Assembly (NCBI GenBank): GCA_037444825.1 | Contig: JBBILR010000012.1 | Span: 12,851-76,850, forward strand | DNA from: JBFLVU01 sp037444825 | GTDB lineage: Bacteria > Acidobacteriota > UBA4820 > DSQY01 | Length of the DNA stretch: 64,000 bases | Direction of reading: 5' to 3' | In this document: positions 34,416 to 44,062 of the stretch, piece by piece | How the letters are laid out: each line of letters starts with the position of its first letter | Position numbering within the stretch: position 1 is the stretch's first letter | The notes under the pieces: generated by a model | What the model saw: the letters and a program-made list of their open reading frames with translations, nothing else | Databases searched by the model: none | What the model was told of the DNA's origin: nothing | Program-made: the position numbers and the translations under genes

Positions 34416-35488
34416 GGCGTCTCTCCCGGATAGTCGATGGGGGCCTCCTCGCCCCGGAGGACCCGGATGGCTCCCATGGCCAGCGCCTCCATTTCAAACT
34501 CCCCGGGGAAGCGGAAAATGGGGGCCAGGGGGCCGATGCGTTCGGCCAGCAGCCTGCAGAAGAGGTTGGAGTGGCTGAGGCCGCCGGTGAGGACCACGGC
34601 GTCCAGCCGGAAGGAGAGGACCGCCGCCATGGCGCCGATCTCCTTGGCGGTGTGGTAGGCCATGGCCTCGTAGACCTCCCGGGCCTTCGGGTCCCCCTGG
34701 GCGATCCGCGCCTCCACCTCCAAGGCGTCGCAGGTCCCGAGGTGGGCCAAAAGCCCGCCCTCCCTGGTGGTCATCCGCTTCAGGTCCGCCGCCGTCACCG
34801 TCCCCGAAAAGCAGAGGCGGATCAGCGGCTGGGTGGGGAGGGTCCCCGCCCGGGTGGGGGAGAAGGGCCCCCCGGAGTTGGCGTTGTTGGTGTCCAGGAT
34901 CCTTCCCCCCTCCATGGGGACGATGGAGAAGCCGCCCCCCAGGTGGGCCACCACCAGGCGGCTCTCCTTCAGCTTCTTCTCAAGCCTCTCACAGGCCTTG
35001 CGGGCCGCGGCGTGGAGGTTGAGGGCGTGGGAGAGGGCCTGCCGGCGGATCTGGGGCAGCCCCGTGTACCTGGCCAGGGGTAGCATCTCGTCCACCGCCA
35101 CCGGGTCCACGACGTAGGCGGGGACGCCGTAGCGGGCGGCCACCGCGTGGGCGATGAGACACCCCAGGTTGGAGACGTGCTCCCCCTGATACCCCTTCCG
35201 GGCGTCCTCCAGCATGGCCTCGTTGACCACGAGCGTGCCGGAGGGAACGGGGCGGATGAGCCCCCCGCGGCCCACCACCGCGTGGAGGGGGGAATCGCCC
35301 CACCTACCCAGGAATCCGAGGGCGCCCTCGATCCGCCCGGGCAGTTGCTCGGCGAGCGCTCCGGAGGACGCTCCCTCGGGAACCGTCTCCTCCGCCTCGC
35401 ACCCCTTTTCGGTGTACAGCGCCAGCTTGGTTCCGGTGGAGCCGGGGTTGATCACCAGGACGCGAAAGGCTGGGGCCATGGCGCACAC
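34403..35488 (-). CDS. buk: Butyrate kinase (carboxylate kinase)
   Basis: It transfers the phosphate of an acyl-phosphate to ADP, giving a free acid and ATP. The 361 residues match Buk of the ASKHA superfamily: VLVINPGSTGTKLALY at the N-terminus, VVGRGGLIRPVPSGT, HLGGGFSIVPMEGGRI, NNANSGGPFSPTRAGTLP and VLTGGLSHS. The start could be ATG 35488 or 35479. First gene of the operon buk-iorA-iorB-ptb, with a good promoter upstream; with IorAB and Ptb it completes substrate-level phosphorylation from aryl or branched 2-oxoacids. Confidence 0.93.
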   Translation of the reverse strand: MCAMAPAFRVLVINPGSTGTKLALYTEKGCEAEETVPEGASSGALAEQLPGRIEGALGFLGRWGDSPLHAVVGRGGLIRPVPSGTLVVNEAMLEDARKGYQGEHVSNLGCLIAHAVAARYGVPAYVVDPVAVDEMLPLARYTGLPQIRRQALSHALNLHAAARKACERLEKKLKESRLVVAHLGGGFSIVPMEGGRILDTNNANSGGPFSPTRAGTLPTQPLIRLCFSGTVTAADLKRMTTREGGLLAHLGTCDALEVEARIAQGDPKAREVYEAMAYHTAKEIGAMAAVLSFRLDAVVLTGGLSHSNLFCRLLAERIGPLAPIFRFPGEFEMEALAMGAIRVLRGEEAPIDYPGETPCEN

Positions 35489-35506
35489 TCCGTTCGTCAG
35501 GGAAGG

Positions 35507-35535
35507 AGCATAGCCGCCCGGCCGCCCCCCGGCAA
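35507..35535 (-). promoter_or_regulatory. Predicted promoter of the buk-ior-ptb operon
   Basis: On the minus strand TTGCCG (35535-35530) and TATGCT (35512-35507) are 17 bases apart, 18 bases before the buk start. The same -35/-10 pair occurs before anmK. Confidence 0.6.
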
Positions 35536-35654
35536 GGGAGCCGAAGCAACCTCCTCACGTGGTGGGGCTTCTGGCGCCGGGAACCTCCGTCCGCTCCCCG
35601 GGACACTCCCGGCTTTTCTTCCGTGGGGCCGGGGCTATACTGGGGAGGAGAGGA

Positions 35655-37265
35655 ATGGCGATGGCCCCCCAGGAACGGCCGGCCCTTCAGGAGGAAGTGG
35701 AGCGCCTCAAGGAGACCAACGAGGCCCTCTGGGCCATCTTCGGCCTGGGCCACGCCCTGGCGCAGGCCGACACTCCCGAGGCCATGGTGGCGGCCGTCCA
35801 CGGCGTCGCCCGGCGCGTCCTTCCCGTGACCCTCACGGGCCTCGCCCTCAAGGGGCCGCAGGAGGTCCGCCTCTTTCTCTGCCGCGAGGGGGGTACGGCG
35901 GAGAGCCGGGCCGTCCCCCTGGAGCGGTGGAGCGCCTTGTTGGGCGCGGAAGAGTCCGCCTTTCGCTCCGAGGACGGCCTGTCCACGGGCCTCGCCGAAA
36001 TCGTGGGACAGAAGCCGTTGCCGGGAATGGTCCGAAGCCTGGGGGACCCGCCCGCCGCCTGGCTGCTGGCCCTGGGCCCCCACCCCTTCGAACCTCGGGA
36101 GGCGGGGCTCTTCGCCCGCATCGGGGACTTCCTCTTCAACGCCCTCGCCCGCTGGGAGCGGCTGGAGGGCGCCCTTCGCAAGTCCCGCCAGGTGGCCGAC
36201 CTCTTCGTCCTGCTGGCCCAGGAGAAGGAGCGGCTGGACAACGTGGTCCGCAGCGTGCCGGTGGGCCTGCTCCTGTTGGACCGGGGCGGCACCATCCACC
36301 TTTCCAACGACGCCGCGGCCAAGGCGCTGGGCCTCTCCCCTGTGGAAGTCCGGGAGAACAAGGTCTTCGCCGGCCGCCCGGCGGGCCGGGTTCTGCTGGG
36401 CCTGTTGGACAAAGCCAAGGCGGAGGGGAAGACCGTTTCCACCCCCTACGAGATGGAGGGGCGCTGGTTCCAGGTCCAGGTGGTGCCCTGGCCGGGGATG
36501 ACCCTTTTTCTGGTGGTCACCCAGGACATCCAGGAGTGGTACGGCCTCAACCGCCTGAAGGAGGACCTCATCTCCATCATCTCCCACGAGGTGAAGAACC
36601 CCCTCTCGGCCATCGTGAACGCCGCCGACCTCCTCGCCGGGGGGCGCCCCGGCCCCCTGAACGAGCCCCAGGCGCGCCTGGCGACCCTCATCCTCGAAAA
36701 CGCGCGGAACATCCGGGGAATCCTCGACGACGTGGTGCGCCTGAGCCGCCTGCACCACCTGAAGGGCGAGGCGGAGCGGGTTTCGGTGAAGGCCCTCATC
36801 GAGCGGATCCGGGACGGGCACCGGGACACCCTCCAGGGAAAGCTCCTCACCTGGCGGGAGGAGCTGGAGGAGACCCACCTCCTCTGCGACGCCGGGATGC
36901 TGGAAAACCTGCTGGCGAACCTCATCGGCAACGCCGTGAAGTACGCCCCCATCGGCGGGACCGTCGGGGTCCGGCTCCGCCGGGACGGGGAGCGGGTGGC
37001 CCTCCGAGTCCTGGACGACGGCCCCGGAATCCCCCCCGCCGAGCGGGACCGGCTCTTCACCCCGTTCTTCCGGGCCAGCAACGTCCGGAACCTCGTGGCG
37101 GGGACGGGGCTGGGGCTGGTCATCGCCCGCAACGTCGCGGAGAGGCTGGGGGGAAGGTTGGACTGCGCTTCCCCCCTGACGGAGGAAGACCGACTCTTCT
37201 TGGGCCCGGCCTCTTCCGCCCGCCCCGGAACCGCCTTCGAGGCGGTCTTTCCCTTCACCCCATAG
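35655..37265 (+). CDS. Sensor histidine kinase (GAF-PAS-HisKA-HATPase)
   Basis: A 536-residue soluble kinase. A short coiled coil (10-35) leads to a GAF-like domain (about 35-185), a PAS domain (about 200-290, PVGLLLLDRGGTIHLSNDAAAK), HisKA with ISHEVKNPLSAIVNAADLL (His311) and HATPase (LIGNAVKYAPIGG, DDGPGIPPAERDRLF, GTGLGLVIA). TATACT at 35636-35641 is a likely -10 box. ATG 35655 or 35661 are both possible behind GGGGAGGAGAGG. It lies nine bases before a response-regulator gene, its evident partner. Confidence 0.9.
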   Translation: MAMAPQERPALQEEVERLKETNEALWAIFGLGHALAQADTPEAMVAAVHGVARRVLPVTLTGLALKGPQEVRLFLCREGGTAESRAVPLERWSALLGAEESAFRSEDGLSTGLAEIVGQKPLPGMVRSLGDPPAAWLLALGPHPFEPREAGLFARIGDFLFNALARWERLEGALRKSRQVADLFVLLAQEKERLDNVVRSVPVGLLLLDRGGTIHLSNDAAAKALGLSPVEVRENKVFAGRPAGRVLLGLLDKAKAEGKTVSTPYEMEGRWFQVQVVPWPGMTLFLVVTQDIQEWYGLNRLKEDLISIISHEVKNPLSAIVNAADLLAGGRPGPLNEPQARLATLILENARNIRGILDDVVRLSRLHHLKGEAERVSVKALIERIRDGHRDTLQGKLLTWREELEETHLLCDAGMLENLLANLIGNAVKYAPIGGTVGVRLRRDGERVALRVLDDGPGIPPAERDRLFTPFFRASNVRNLVAGTGLGLVIARNVAERLGGRLDCASPLTEEDRLFLGPASSARPGTAFEAVFPFTP

Positions 37266-37274
37266 GAGAGCGCC

Positions 37275-38030
37275 ATGCGTCAGAAGCTGGTCATCGCCGA
37301 CGACAACCGCGCCATCACCGAGGTGCTGAAGCTGAACTTCGACCTCCTGGGCTATGAGGTCTACGTGGCGGCGGACGGGGAGGAGGCCGAGGCCCTGTTC
37401 CGGAAGGTCAAGCCGGCGCTCATGATCCTCGACGTGATGATGCCCAAGAAGAACGGCTACCAGGTCTGCCGGGACCTGAAACGGGACCCCGAGCTCATGC
37501 GGATTCCCGTCATCCTCCTCACCGCCAAGAGCCTCAAGGAGGACGTGTACTGGGGTTACGACTGCGGGGCGGACGCCTACGTCACCAAGCCCTACGACCC
37601 CCACCAGCTGGAACTCCTGGTGGACCAACTCATCCGGGAGGCGGCCTCCGGGAGCCGAAGCGTCGCCTGGACGGGGCTTCCCGACGCCTCCAAGGTGGAG
37701 GCCGAGTACCGGGCCCGGCTGGAGGCCGGCGCCCCGGCCCTTCTTCTGGAGGCGCGGCTCCTTCTAGATGGGCGGGAGCTGGGGGGGAGCCCCGAACCCG
37801 CCCACCGGGACCTCCTCCACCAGGCGGGGTGGATGCTCCACGAGGCGGCCCAGGAGGCGGCCCAGGCGGCCGCCGTGGGCCAGACGGCGGAGGACCGCTT
37901 CTGGGTGGTGCTGAGCCCGGGGGAAGCCGAGGTTTTTCGTGAGCGGGCCGAAGAGCGGCTCCAAGCCCTGGGGCCCGCCCCGGGGGAGCTGGCCCTCGCG
38001 TGGGAGGCCCTCTCCCCGCCGGGGCGCTGA
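37275..38030 (+). CDS. Response regulator with uncharacterised C-terminal helical region
   Basis: 251 residues. Receiver domain 1-122 with DD at 9-10, phosphoacceptor Asp53 (ILDVMMPKKNG), LLTAKS and the KP Lys in VTKPYDPHQLE. The remaining 130 residues are Ala/Glu/Leu-rich and predicted helical, with no known DNA-binding or enzymatic motif; they may be a dimerisation or adaptor region. It follows the histidine-kinase gene by nine bases and is convergent with the large PAS sensor. Confidence 0.85.
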   Translation: MRQKLVIADDNRAITEVLKLNFDLLGYEVYVAADGEEAEALFRKVKPALMILDVMMPKKNGYQVCRDLKRDPELMRIPVILLTAKSLKEDVYWGYDCGADAYVTKPYDPHQLELLVDQLIREAASGSRSVAWTGLPDASKVEAEYRARLEAGAPALLLEARLLLDGRELGGSPEPAHRDLLHQAGWMLHEAAQEAAQAAAVGQTAEDRFWVVLSPGEAEVFRERAEERLQALGPAPGELALAWEALSPPGR

Positions 38031-38044
38031 GGGCCTTTTTCCGG

Positions 38045-41000
38045 TTACGACTTTCGCAGGATCAGCAGCGCCCCCACCGGCGCCCCTTGCCGGTCCTTGA
38101 GGGAGAGGACCAGGCCCCGGAGGGACCCGCCGGGGCCGAGAAGGACCTCCCCCCTCTCCCGTCTCCCCTCCAGGACTTCCCGGAAGCCGGCGGCGGAATC
38201 GGGGCTCTGGTCCCCGAGCAGACTTTCGAGCGAAGCCCCTTCCTTCGCCTCGGGAAGGAGGGCCAGAGCCGGCGGGCTGGCCAGCCGGACGTACCCCGCC
38301 CCGTCCAGCACCACCAGGGCCTCCGGGCTTCCTTCCAGGATCCGGTGGAGGGCGGCGGCGTGGCGCTCCGCCTCCTCCCGGAGGCGCTTGGGCTCCGTGA
38401 CCTCCCGGCTGATCCCCCGGTAACCGGCCCAGCGGCCCTGGCCGTCGAAGACGGGGACACCGCGGACCTCGATCCAGCGGGGGTTCCCCTCCCGGTCCAT
38501 GACCCGGAGCTCCACCGGGCCGAAGGGCGCGGGATCCCTCCGGAGGCCTTCCAGAAAGAACTCCACCTTCGCCCGCGCCTCGGGAAAGACGCGGTGGAAG
38601 ATGCTCTTGCCGAGGAACTCCTCCGGCGGGAGCCCCCCGATTTTCTCGATCACCCGGTTCATGTAGGTGTACCGGAACTCCGTGTCCACCTCCCAGATGA
38701 GGTCGGTCAGGTTGTCGGTGAGGTCCGTCAGGCGGTGCTCGCTCCGCGCCAGGGCCTCCCGGCTGGCCTCCAGCTCCTCCAGGGCCGAGGCCAGCTCCCG
38801 GACGGTGGACTCCGCCTCCCGCCAGAGGGCGGCGTTGACCACCGCCATGGTGGCGTGGCGGGCGAAAATCTCCAGGACCTCCAGCGTGTCGGTGTCGAAG
38901 AACCCCTCCTCCCCGGCGTAGAAGACCGCCACCCCCCGGACCGCCTCTTCGTGGAGCAGGGGTACGGCGCAGACGACCGAGAAGCCCCGCTCCTTGGCCA
39001 TCTCCCGCCAGGGCGCCATGGCCGGGTCCTCCACGCCCATGACCGCGGCGCGCCGGGTCTTGATGGCGGTCCCCACGGGCCCCCGCCCCCGGGGGGACTC
39101 GTCCCAGGTGACCTTCAGGGCGCCGGTGTACCCCTCGTCCCGCCCCGCCGAGGCCACCACCGAAACTTCCGTGGTGAGCGGCTCCACGAGCCCGATCCAG
39201 CACAGCGGCAGGCCGAAGGCCTCCACCGCCGCCCGGCACATGGCCCCGGCGGCCGCCCGAAGGTCCACCTTCCCGGCCATGGCCTCCGAGGAGGCGAGGA
39301 GGGCGGAGAGCTGGCTGGCCTTCTTCCGAAGGGCCTCCTCCACCCGTTTCCTCTCGGTGATGTCGAAGGCGGTGGCGATGCCCGCGGGCCTCCCCTCGTG
39401 CTGGATGAGGGTGGCGGTGAAGTCCACCCAGCGGGTCTCGCCCTGCTTCGTGAGCAACATCATCTCGTAGTGGCGGGGTACCGGCGCCCCCTGCTGCCGG
39501 GTGAGGCCCCGCTCCTTGACCATCTCCCGGTGCTTGGGATGGACCACTTCCCAGAAAGGCATCCGGAGGAGCTCCTCCCGGGAGTAGCCGGTGATGACCT
39601 CCGTGGCCCGGTTCACGTACTTGAAGGAAGCCCCCTGGTAGATGAGAATCCCCGCCTCCGCGGTCTCCGCCAGGCTCCGGAAGAGGGCCTCGCTCTCCCG
39701 GACGGCCATTTCCGCGAGCCGCCGCTCCGTGATGTCCCGGGCGTTCACCACCACCCCCTGGACGGCCCGGTCTCCCAGGAGGTTGGTGAGGACCACGGAG
39801 AGGATCCGGAGGCTTCCGTTCCGGTGGCGGAAGCGGACCTCCACCGCGGGAAGGGGCCGCGCCGGGGACTCCATGGCGCGGGCCAGGGCCTCCCTCCAGG
39901 CGGGCAGGTCCTCCGGCGCCACCCATTCCTCCAGGCTCCGCCCCAGGGCCGACTCCGCGGTGTGCCCCAGCCAGGCGGCCAGGGAGGGGCTGGCGTAGAG
40001 GACCCTCCCCTCCTCGCCGAGGACCAGGACCACGTCGTGGCTGTTCTCGATGAGGCCCCGGAAGCGGCGCTCGCTCTCCTGGAGCCGCTCCTCCGCCTCC
40101 TTCCGGTCGGTGATGTCCCTTCCCACCCCCACGATGGCGACGACCTTCCCGTCCTCGGAGAGTACCGCCTTGTCCGACCAGGCGAGCCACCGCCAGCCGT
40201 GGACCGTCCGGGCCCTCTGCTCCACGTAGCACGTCCAGGGCGGCCGGTGGAGGTCCTTCATCGCTTCCAGGGTCGGCCTGAGGTCCTCCTCGTGGACGAG
40301 GGGCATGAAGGTCCTGCCCAGGAGCTCCCCCTCCGTTTTCCCGAAGAGCCGGCAGTAGGAGGGGCTCACGAAGAGGAAGCGCCCCTCCGTGTCCACCTTC
40401 ACCACGAGGTCCGTCTGGTTCTCCACCAGCAGGCGGTAGGCCTCCCGGCTTTCTTCCAGTTGCCGCTCGGCCTCCCGCTGGGCCGTCACGTCCTCGGCGA
40501 AGAGGATGCGCCGCCGCCCCTCGGGACCTTCGGCCTCGGCCAGCCAGACCCGCAGGAGGAACTCCCTCCCGTCGGCCTTGAGGCACCGCCACTCCCCCCC
40601 CGACTCCGGAAGGAGCGCCCGCCGCTCCCGGAGGAGGCAAGCCTCCGCCTCCCTGCGGCTCGAGGGGGAAACCCGTTCCAGGAGCGAGCGGCCCAACACG
40701 TCGTCCGCCGACGCAACCCCGAAGAGGCGGAGGAAGGCCCCGTTGGCGAAGAGGATCCGACCGTGTCCCAGCAGGGCGACGCCGAAGGGGGCCCCTTCGA
40801 TGAGGTCCCGGTACCTTCTCTCCGATTCCCTCAGGGTCTCGAACCGGGTCTTCCGCTGGAAGTACCGCAGGGTGAAATAACCCCAGACGGCCAGCAGGGC
40901 GGCCAGGGAGAGGAGGAAGGCCGCCAGCGGGCGCCAGTCCCGGGGCGCTTCCACCGGAAGCCACTTCTCCTGGAGGCGCGATAGAACCCCCCCCGATTCC

Positions 41001-41749
41001 AGTCTCTTGAGGGTGGCGTCGAAGGCGTCCCGAAGCCGGACGAGGTCCCGCCGGAAGGGGAAGGCCAGGCGGTCCCTCGTGAGGAAGAGAACCCCCGCGG
41101 CGCTCCGGCCCACGGTAACCTTGCCCTGGTAGCGCCGGCTCACCAGAAAGAGGGTGTTCAGGTAGTCGTTGAGGACCGCGTCCACCGCCCCGCGGTTCAG
41201 GGCTTCGAAGCTCTCCGCCGTGTCGTCGAAGAGGACCACCCCCCGGATGGGGACCCGTTCCGACAGCCGCCGGGCCTCCGCCTCCCCCGTGGCGCCCCGC
41301 TTGACGCCGAGGAGAAGCCCCGCGAGGTCCCTCCGGGACCGGACGGGGTGTGCGGGGCCGTGGGCCACCACCAGCCCCGTGCGGAGGTACGGCCGGGTGA
41401 AGAGGAAATCCCGCTCCCGCTCCGGAGTGACGTAGAGGGCCCCGACGGCCATGTCCGCCTGGCCGTCTCTCAAGCGGGTCCAGACGTCGGGGAAGGAGGT
41501 CCACTCCACCTCGAAGGTCCAGCCCCGCTCGGTGCACACCAGGCGGAGGAGGTCCACGTCCAGCCCCCGGGCCTCGGCCCCCTCCGGATAGGCGAAGGGC
41601 TCGTAGGGCGCGGCCGCCACCTTGAGGTGGACGCTTCCCGCCTCCGGCCCTCCCTCCGCTCCGGGGGCGGCGAGGGGGATCCAGAGCGCCAAAGCGGCGA
41701 GGAGCGCCGCCACCTGGCGGATCCTGTCCTCCCGACGGCCCTTGGACAC
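38045..41749 (-). CDS. Membrane sensor: periplasmic SBP_bac_3 domain, six PAS and one GAF, no output domain
   Basis: A 1234-residue protein. A signal sequence (about 10-33) precedes a family-3 solute-binding domain (about 40-255; AAAPYEPFAY, DVDLLRLVC, DMAVGALYVTPERE), a membrane helix (about 268-290, AAFLLSLAALLAVWGYFTL), four PAS domains, a GAF domain (roughly 775-930) and two more PAS domains. It stops at TAA right after the last PAS; no HisKA, HATPase, GGDEF, EAL or receiver follows in any frame. Third of a GTG run (41749) fits the GGGGAGG site. It lies 57 bases after a GGDEF gene on the same strand and is probably co-transcribed with it. Confidence 0.88.
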   Translation of the reverse strand: MSKGRREDRIRQVAALLAALALWIPLAAPGAEGGPEAGSVHLKVAAAPYEPFAYPEGAEARGLDVDLLRLVCTERGWTFEVEWTSFPDVWTRLRDGQADMAVGALYVTPERERDFLFTRPYLRTGLVVAHGPAHPVRSRRDLAGLLLGVKRGATGEAEARRLSERVPIRGVVLFDDTAESFEALNRGAVDAVLNDYLNTLFLVSRRYQGKVTVGRSAAGVLFLTRDRLAFPFRRDLVRLRDAFDATLKRLESGGVLSRLQEKWLPVEAPRDWRPLAAFLLSLAALLAVWGYFTLRYFQRKTRFETLRESERRYRDLIEGAPFGVALLGHGRILFANGAFLRLFGVASADDVLGRSLLERVSPSSRREAEACLLRERRALLPESGGEWRCLKADGREFLLRVWLAEAEGPEGRRRILFAEDVTAQREAERQLEESREAYRLLVENQTDLVVKVDTEGRFLFVSPSYCRLFGKTEGELLGRTFMPLVHEEDLRPTLEAMKDLHRPPWTCYVEQRARTVHGWRWLAWSDKAVLSEDGKVVAIVGVGRDITDRKEAEERLQESERRFRGLIENSHDVVLVLGEEGRVLYASPSLAAWLGHTAESALGRSLEEWVAPEDLPAWREALARAMESPARPLPAVEVRFRHRNGSLRILSVVLTNLLGDRAVQGVVVNARDITERRLAEMAVRESEALFRSLAETAEAGILIYQGASFKYVNRATEVITGYSREELLRMPFWEVVHPKHREMVKERGLTRQQGAPVPRHYEMMLLTKQGETRWVDFTATLIQHEGRPAGIATAFDITERKRVEEALRKKASQLSALLASSEAMAGKVDLRAAAGAMCRAAVEAFGLPLCWIGLVEPLTTEVSVVASAGRDEGYTGALKVTWDESPRGRGPVGTAIKTRRAAVMGVEDPAMAPWREMAKERGFSVVCAVPLLHEEAVRGVAVFYAGEEGFFDTDTLEVLEIFARHATMAVVNAALWREAESTVRELASALEELEASREALARSEHRLTDLTDNLTDLIWEVDTEFRYTYMNRVIEKIGGLPPEEFLGKSIFHRVFPEARAKVEFFLEGLRRDPAPFGPVELRVMDREGNPRWIEVRGVPVFDGQGRWAGYRGISREVTEPKRLREEAERHAAALHRILEGSPEALVVLDGAGYVRLASPPALALLPEAKEGASLESLLGDQSPDSAAGFREVLEGRRERGEVLLGPGGSLRGLVLSLKDRQGAPVGALLILRKS

Positions 41750-41806
41750 CACCACCACCTCCCCGGGGGAGCCTGCCGACCCGTTCGACCGGGGGACGTG
41801 CCACCC

Positions 41807-44062
41807 CTAAACCGGGCGGCTCACTCGGTTCTTCCCCTTCCGCTTCGCCTCGTAGAGGGCCCCATCCGCCCGCGCCAACACGGCCCGGTGGTCCTTCCCG
41901 TCCTCCGGGAAGGCCGCCACCCCCACGCTGAGGGTGACCCGCCCCGGCCCCGCTCCGCCGGGGATGGGAACCTCGAGGGACGCCACCGCCGCCCGGATCC
42001 GCTCGGCGATGGTTTCCGCCGTCTCCGCGTCGCACCGGGGAAGAAAGACGGCGAACTCCTCCCCGCCGTACCGGGCGGGGATATCCTCCCGGCGGATGGA
42101 GTTCCGAACCACTTCGGCCACCGCCTTGAGCATGTCGTCTCCCGCCAGGTGGCCGTAAGTGTCGTTGACCCCCTTGAAGCCGTCCAGGTCCATCATCAGG
42201 ACGGCGTAGGGCAGGCCCGCCTGGGCGTGCTCCCGCCCCCCCCTCGCCAGAGCCCCTTGGAAATAGCCGTGGTTGAAGAGACCCGTCAGGGCGTCCATCA
42301 CCGCCTGGCGCTTGGTGAGGGCGTGAACCTGCGCCCCCTCCAGGGCGTTCACCGTCTGGTTGGCCAGGACCTCCAGGGCCCGGAGGGTCTCCAGGGAAGG
42401 CACCTTGCCGTCCACCGGTTCGTCCACGGAGATGATGCCCAGCAGGCGGCCGTCCTTGTCCTCCAGCGGGACGATGAGGGAGTCCATGGGGTGCCAGTCG
42501 TCGGGCTCCTGGGGAAGCCGGGGGTTGAGGGGGAGGATGTCGAAGGGGGTGAAGAGCGCCTCGGCGTGGCCGATGAAGTAGCAGGCCCCCACCCGGTACT
42601 TGGGGTGAAGTAGCCCGCGGACCTGCTCCGCCGGGGGGCGGACCTGGCGGATCTGCTCCCACCGCTCGTCCAGGCCCGCCTGGGCCACCCGCTCGAAGGC
42701 CTGGTCCTCCTCGCGGTAGAGGCTCACCAGGACCGTCTTGAAACCCATTCCCTCGCGAATGCCCTCCGCCACCTTCTCCAGCATCCCCTGGACGTCCAGG
42801 TGGACCTTCAGCAGGTTGGAGATTTTCAGGATCTGGGAAAGGTAGCCCGTCTGCTTGAGGAGCTTCCGGTTGGTGTCCAGGAGCTGGCGCTTGAGGATGT
42901 CGTCCTGGACCTGGGCGGCGATCTGGTTGAGGGCCAGCTCCAGGAACTTGGCCTCCTCGAGGGTGAAGGGCTCCTTTCCCGGCTCCCGTTCCAGCAGGAG
43001 GAGGCCGAAGGCCAGTTCGGTGGTGACCATGGGGACGGCGAGCTGAGAGCCGGCCCGGGGGAGGAGGAGGGGGACCGCCTCGCCGTTCTTCAGAAGGCGG
43101 AAGGTCTTCAGCTCGGGCTGCTCCAGGAGGTCCAACAGGGCCTCTTTCAGCCCGTGAGGGTCCTGGGGGAGCGGCTCCAGCGACACGAGAAGGGGCTCCC
43201 GGGCGGCGGAGGAGCCGGCGTGGGGAGGGAGGACCAGGAGGACTCCGGCGTCCCAGAAGACCGTGTCCCGGAGGCCCTCGAGGAGGGTGGTGAGAAACGG
43301 CTCCTTCTCCAGCGAACCCGCCGCGGTCACCGCCAGCTGCTGGAGGAGTTCCTGCCGGCCCGTGGCCTGAACCAGCGTCAGGGTCCTCTGCTGCTGCTCC
43401 CCGTATAGCCGCATGGCCCAGAAAAGGACCAACAGCGTCAGGCTTCCCAGGAGCACGGAAACGTACCGTTCCTCCTGGACCGCCCCCACCACCAAAGCCA
43501 CCAGCGGCGAGGAGAGGGCCACCCAGCCCAGGTTGCTGACAAAAGCCCTCCGTAGGGTGGAAAGCATGGGCGGCTTGAGGACCCTCGGTTTTCCGAGGAC
43601 GAAGGCGGTCCAGTTCACGGCGGTGCACAGGCCCATGGCGGCGAGGAGGAGGAAGAAGTCCCCCAGGGACGCCTCGGGGCCGTTCCGGCTGGCGGAGAGG
43701 TAGAAGGCCCCGCCCAGCGACACCGAGAGGGCCGTCAGCACGGCTCCCCACCCATTGACCACCGTCAGGCCGGAGAGGCCTTTCCGGTAGAGGCGGCTGG
43801 CCAGGAGGCCCGCCCCTCCCAGGACCCCTGCCGCAACGGGGTTCTGGAGGGCCGCCACCGCGGGGAAGGCCACCACGTGGTCCAGGTTCAGGTAGCCCAG
43901 TCCCGGCACGTGGACGTCGAATTCGTACGAAAGAAAGAAGAGGAGCAGCACCGCCGGGGCCGCCCAAAGCGCCGGGACGGACCAGGGCCAGCGGCCTCCC
44001 ATCCAGACCAGGAAGGCGACGGCGACGACCGAAAGAAGGAGGTTCCGGCCTCTCTCTTCCAT
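41807..44062 (-). CDS. Membrane diguanylate cyclase with two GAF domains
   Basis: 751 residues. The first 215 hold about six to seven membrane helices, followed by two GAF domains (about 235-395 and 415-575) and a C-terminal GGDEF domain (about 585-745). The active-site loop reads RYGGEEFAVF (GGEEF) and the inhibitory I site RRED lies five residues before it, so product inhibition is expected. MDLDGFKGVNDTYGH is the metal and substrate region. ATG 44062 is preceded by GGTGGCAGG; TACAAT (44083-44088) is a likely -10 box. It probably makes c-di-GMP in answer to signals read by its GAF domains and the PAS sensor that follows. Confidence 0.93.
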   Translation of the reverse strand: MEERGRNLLLSVVAVAFLVWMGGRWPWSVPALWAAPAVLLLFFLSYEFDVHVPGLGYLNLDHVVAFPAVAALQNPVAAGVLGGAGLLASRLYRKGLSGLTVVNGWGAVLTALSVSLGGAFYLSASRNGPEASLGDFFLLLAAMGLCTAVNWTAFVLGKPRVLKPPMLSTLRRAFVSNLGWVALSSPLVALVVGAVQEERYVSVLLGSLTLLVLFWAMRLYGEQQQRTLTLVQATGRQELLQQLAVTAAGSLEKEPFLTTLLEGLRDTVFWDAGVLLVLPPHAGSSAAREPLLVSLEPLPQDPHGLKEALLDLLEQPELKTFRLLKNGEAVPLLLPRAGSQLAVPMVTTELAFGLLLLEREPGKEPFTLEEAKFLELALNQIAAQVQDDILKRQLLDTNRKLLKQTGYLSQILKISNLLKVHLDVQGMLEKVAEGIREGMGFKTVLVSLYREEDQAFERVAQAGLDERWEQIRQVRPPAEQVRGLLHPKYRVGACYFIGHAEALFTPFDILPLNPRLPQEPDDWHPMDSLIVPLEDKDGRLLGIISVDEPVDGKVPSLETLRALEVLANQTVNALEGAQVHALTKRQAVMDALTGLFNHGYFQGALARGGREHAQAGLPYAVLMMDLDGFKGVNDTYGHLAGDDMLKAVAEVVRNSIRREDIPARYGGEEFAVFLPRCDAETAETIAERIRAAVASLEVPIPGGAGPGRVTLSVGVAAFPEDGKDHRAVLARADGALYEAKRKGKNRVSRPV

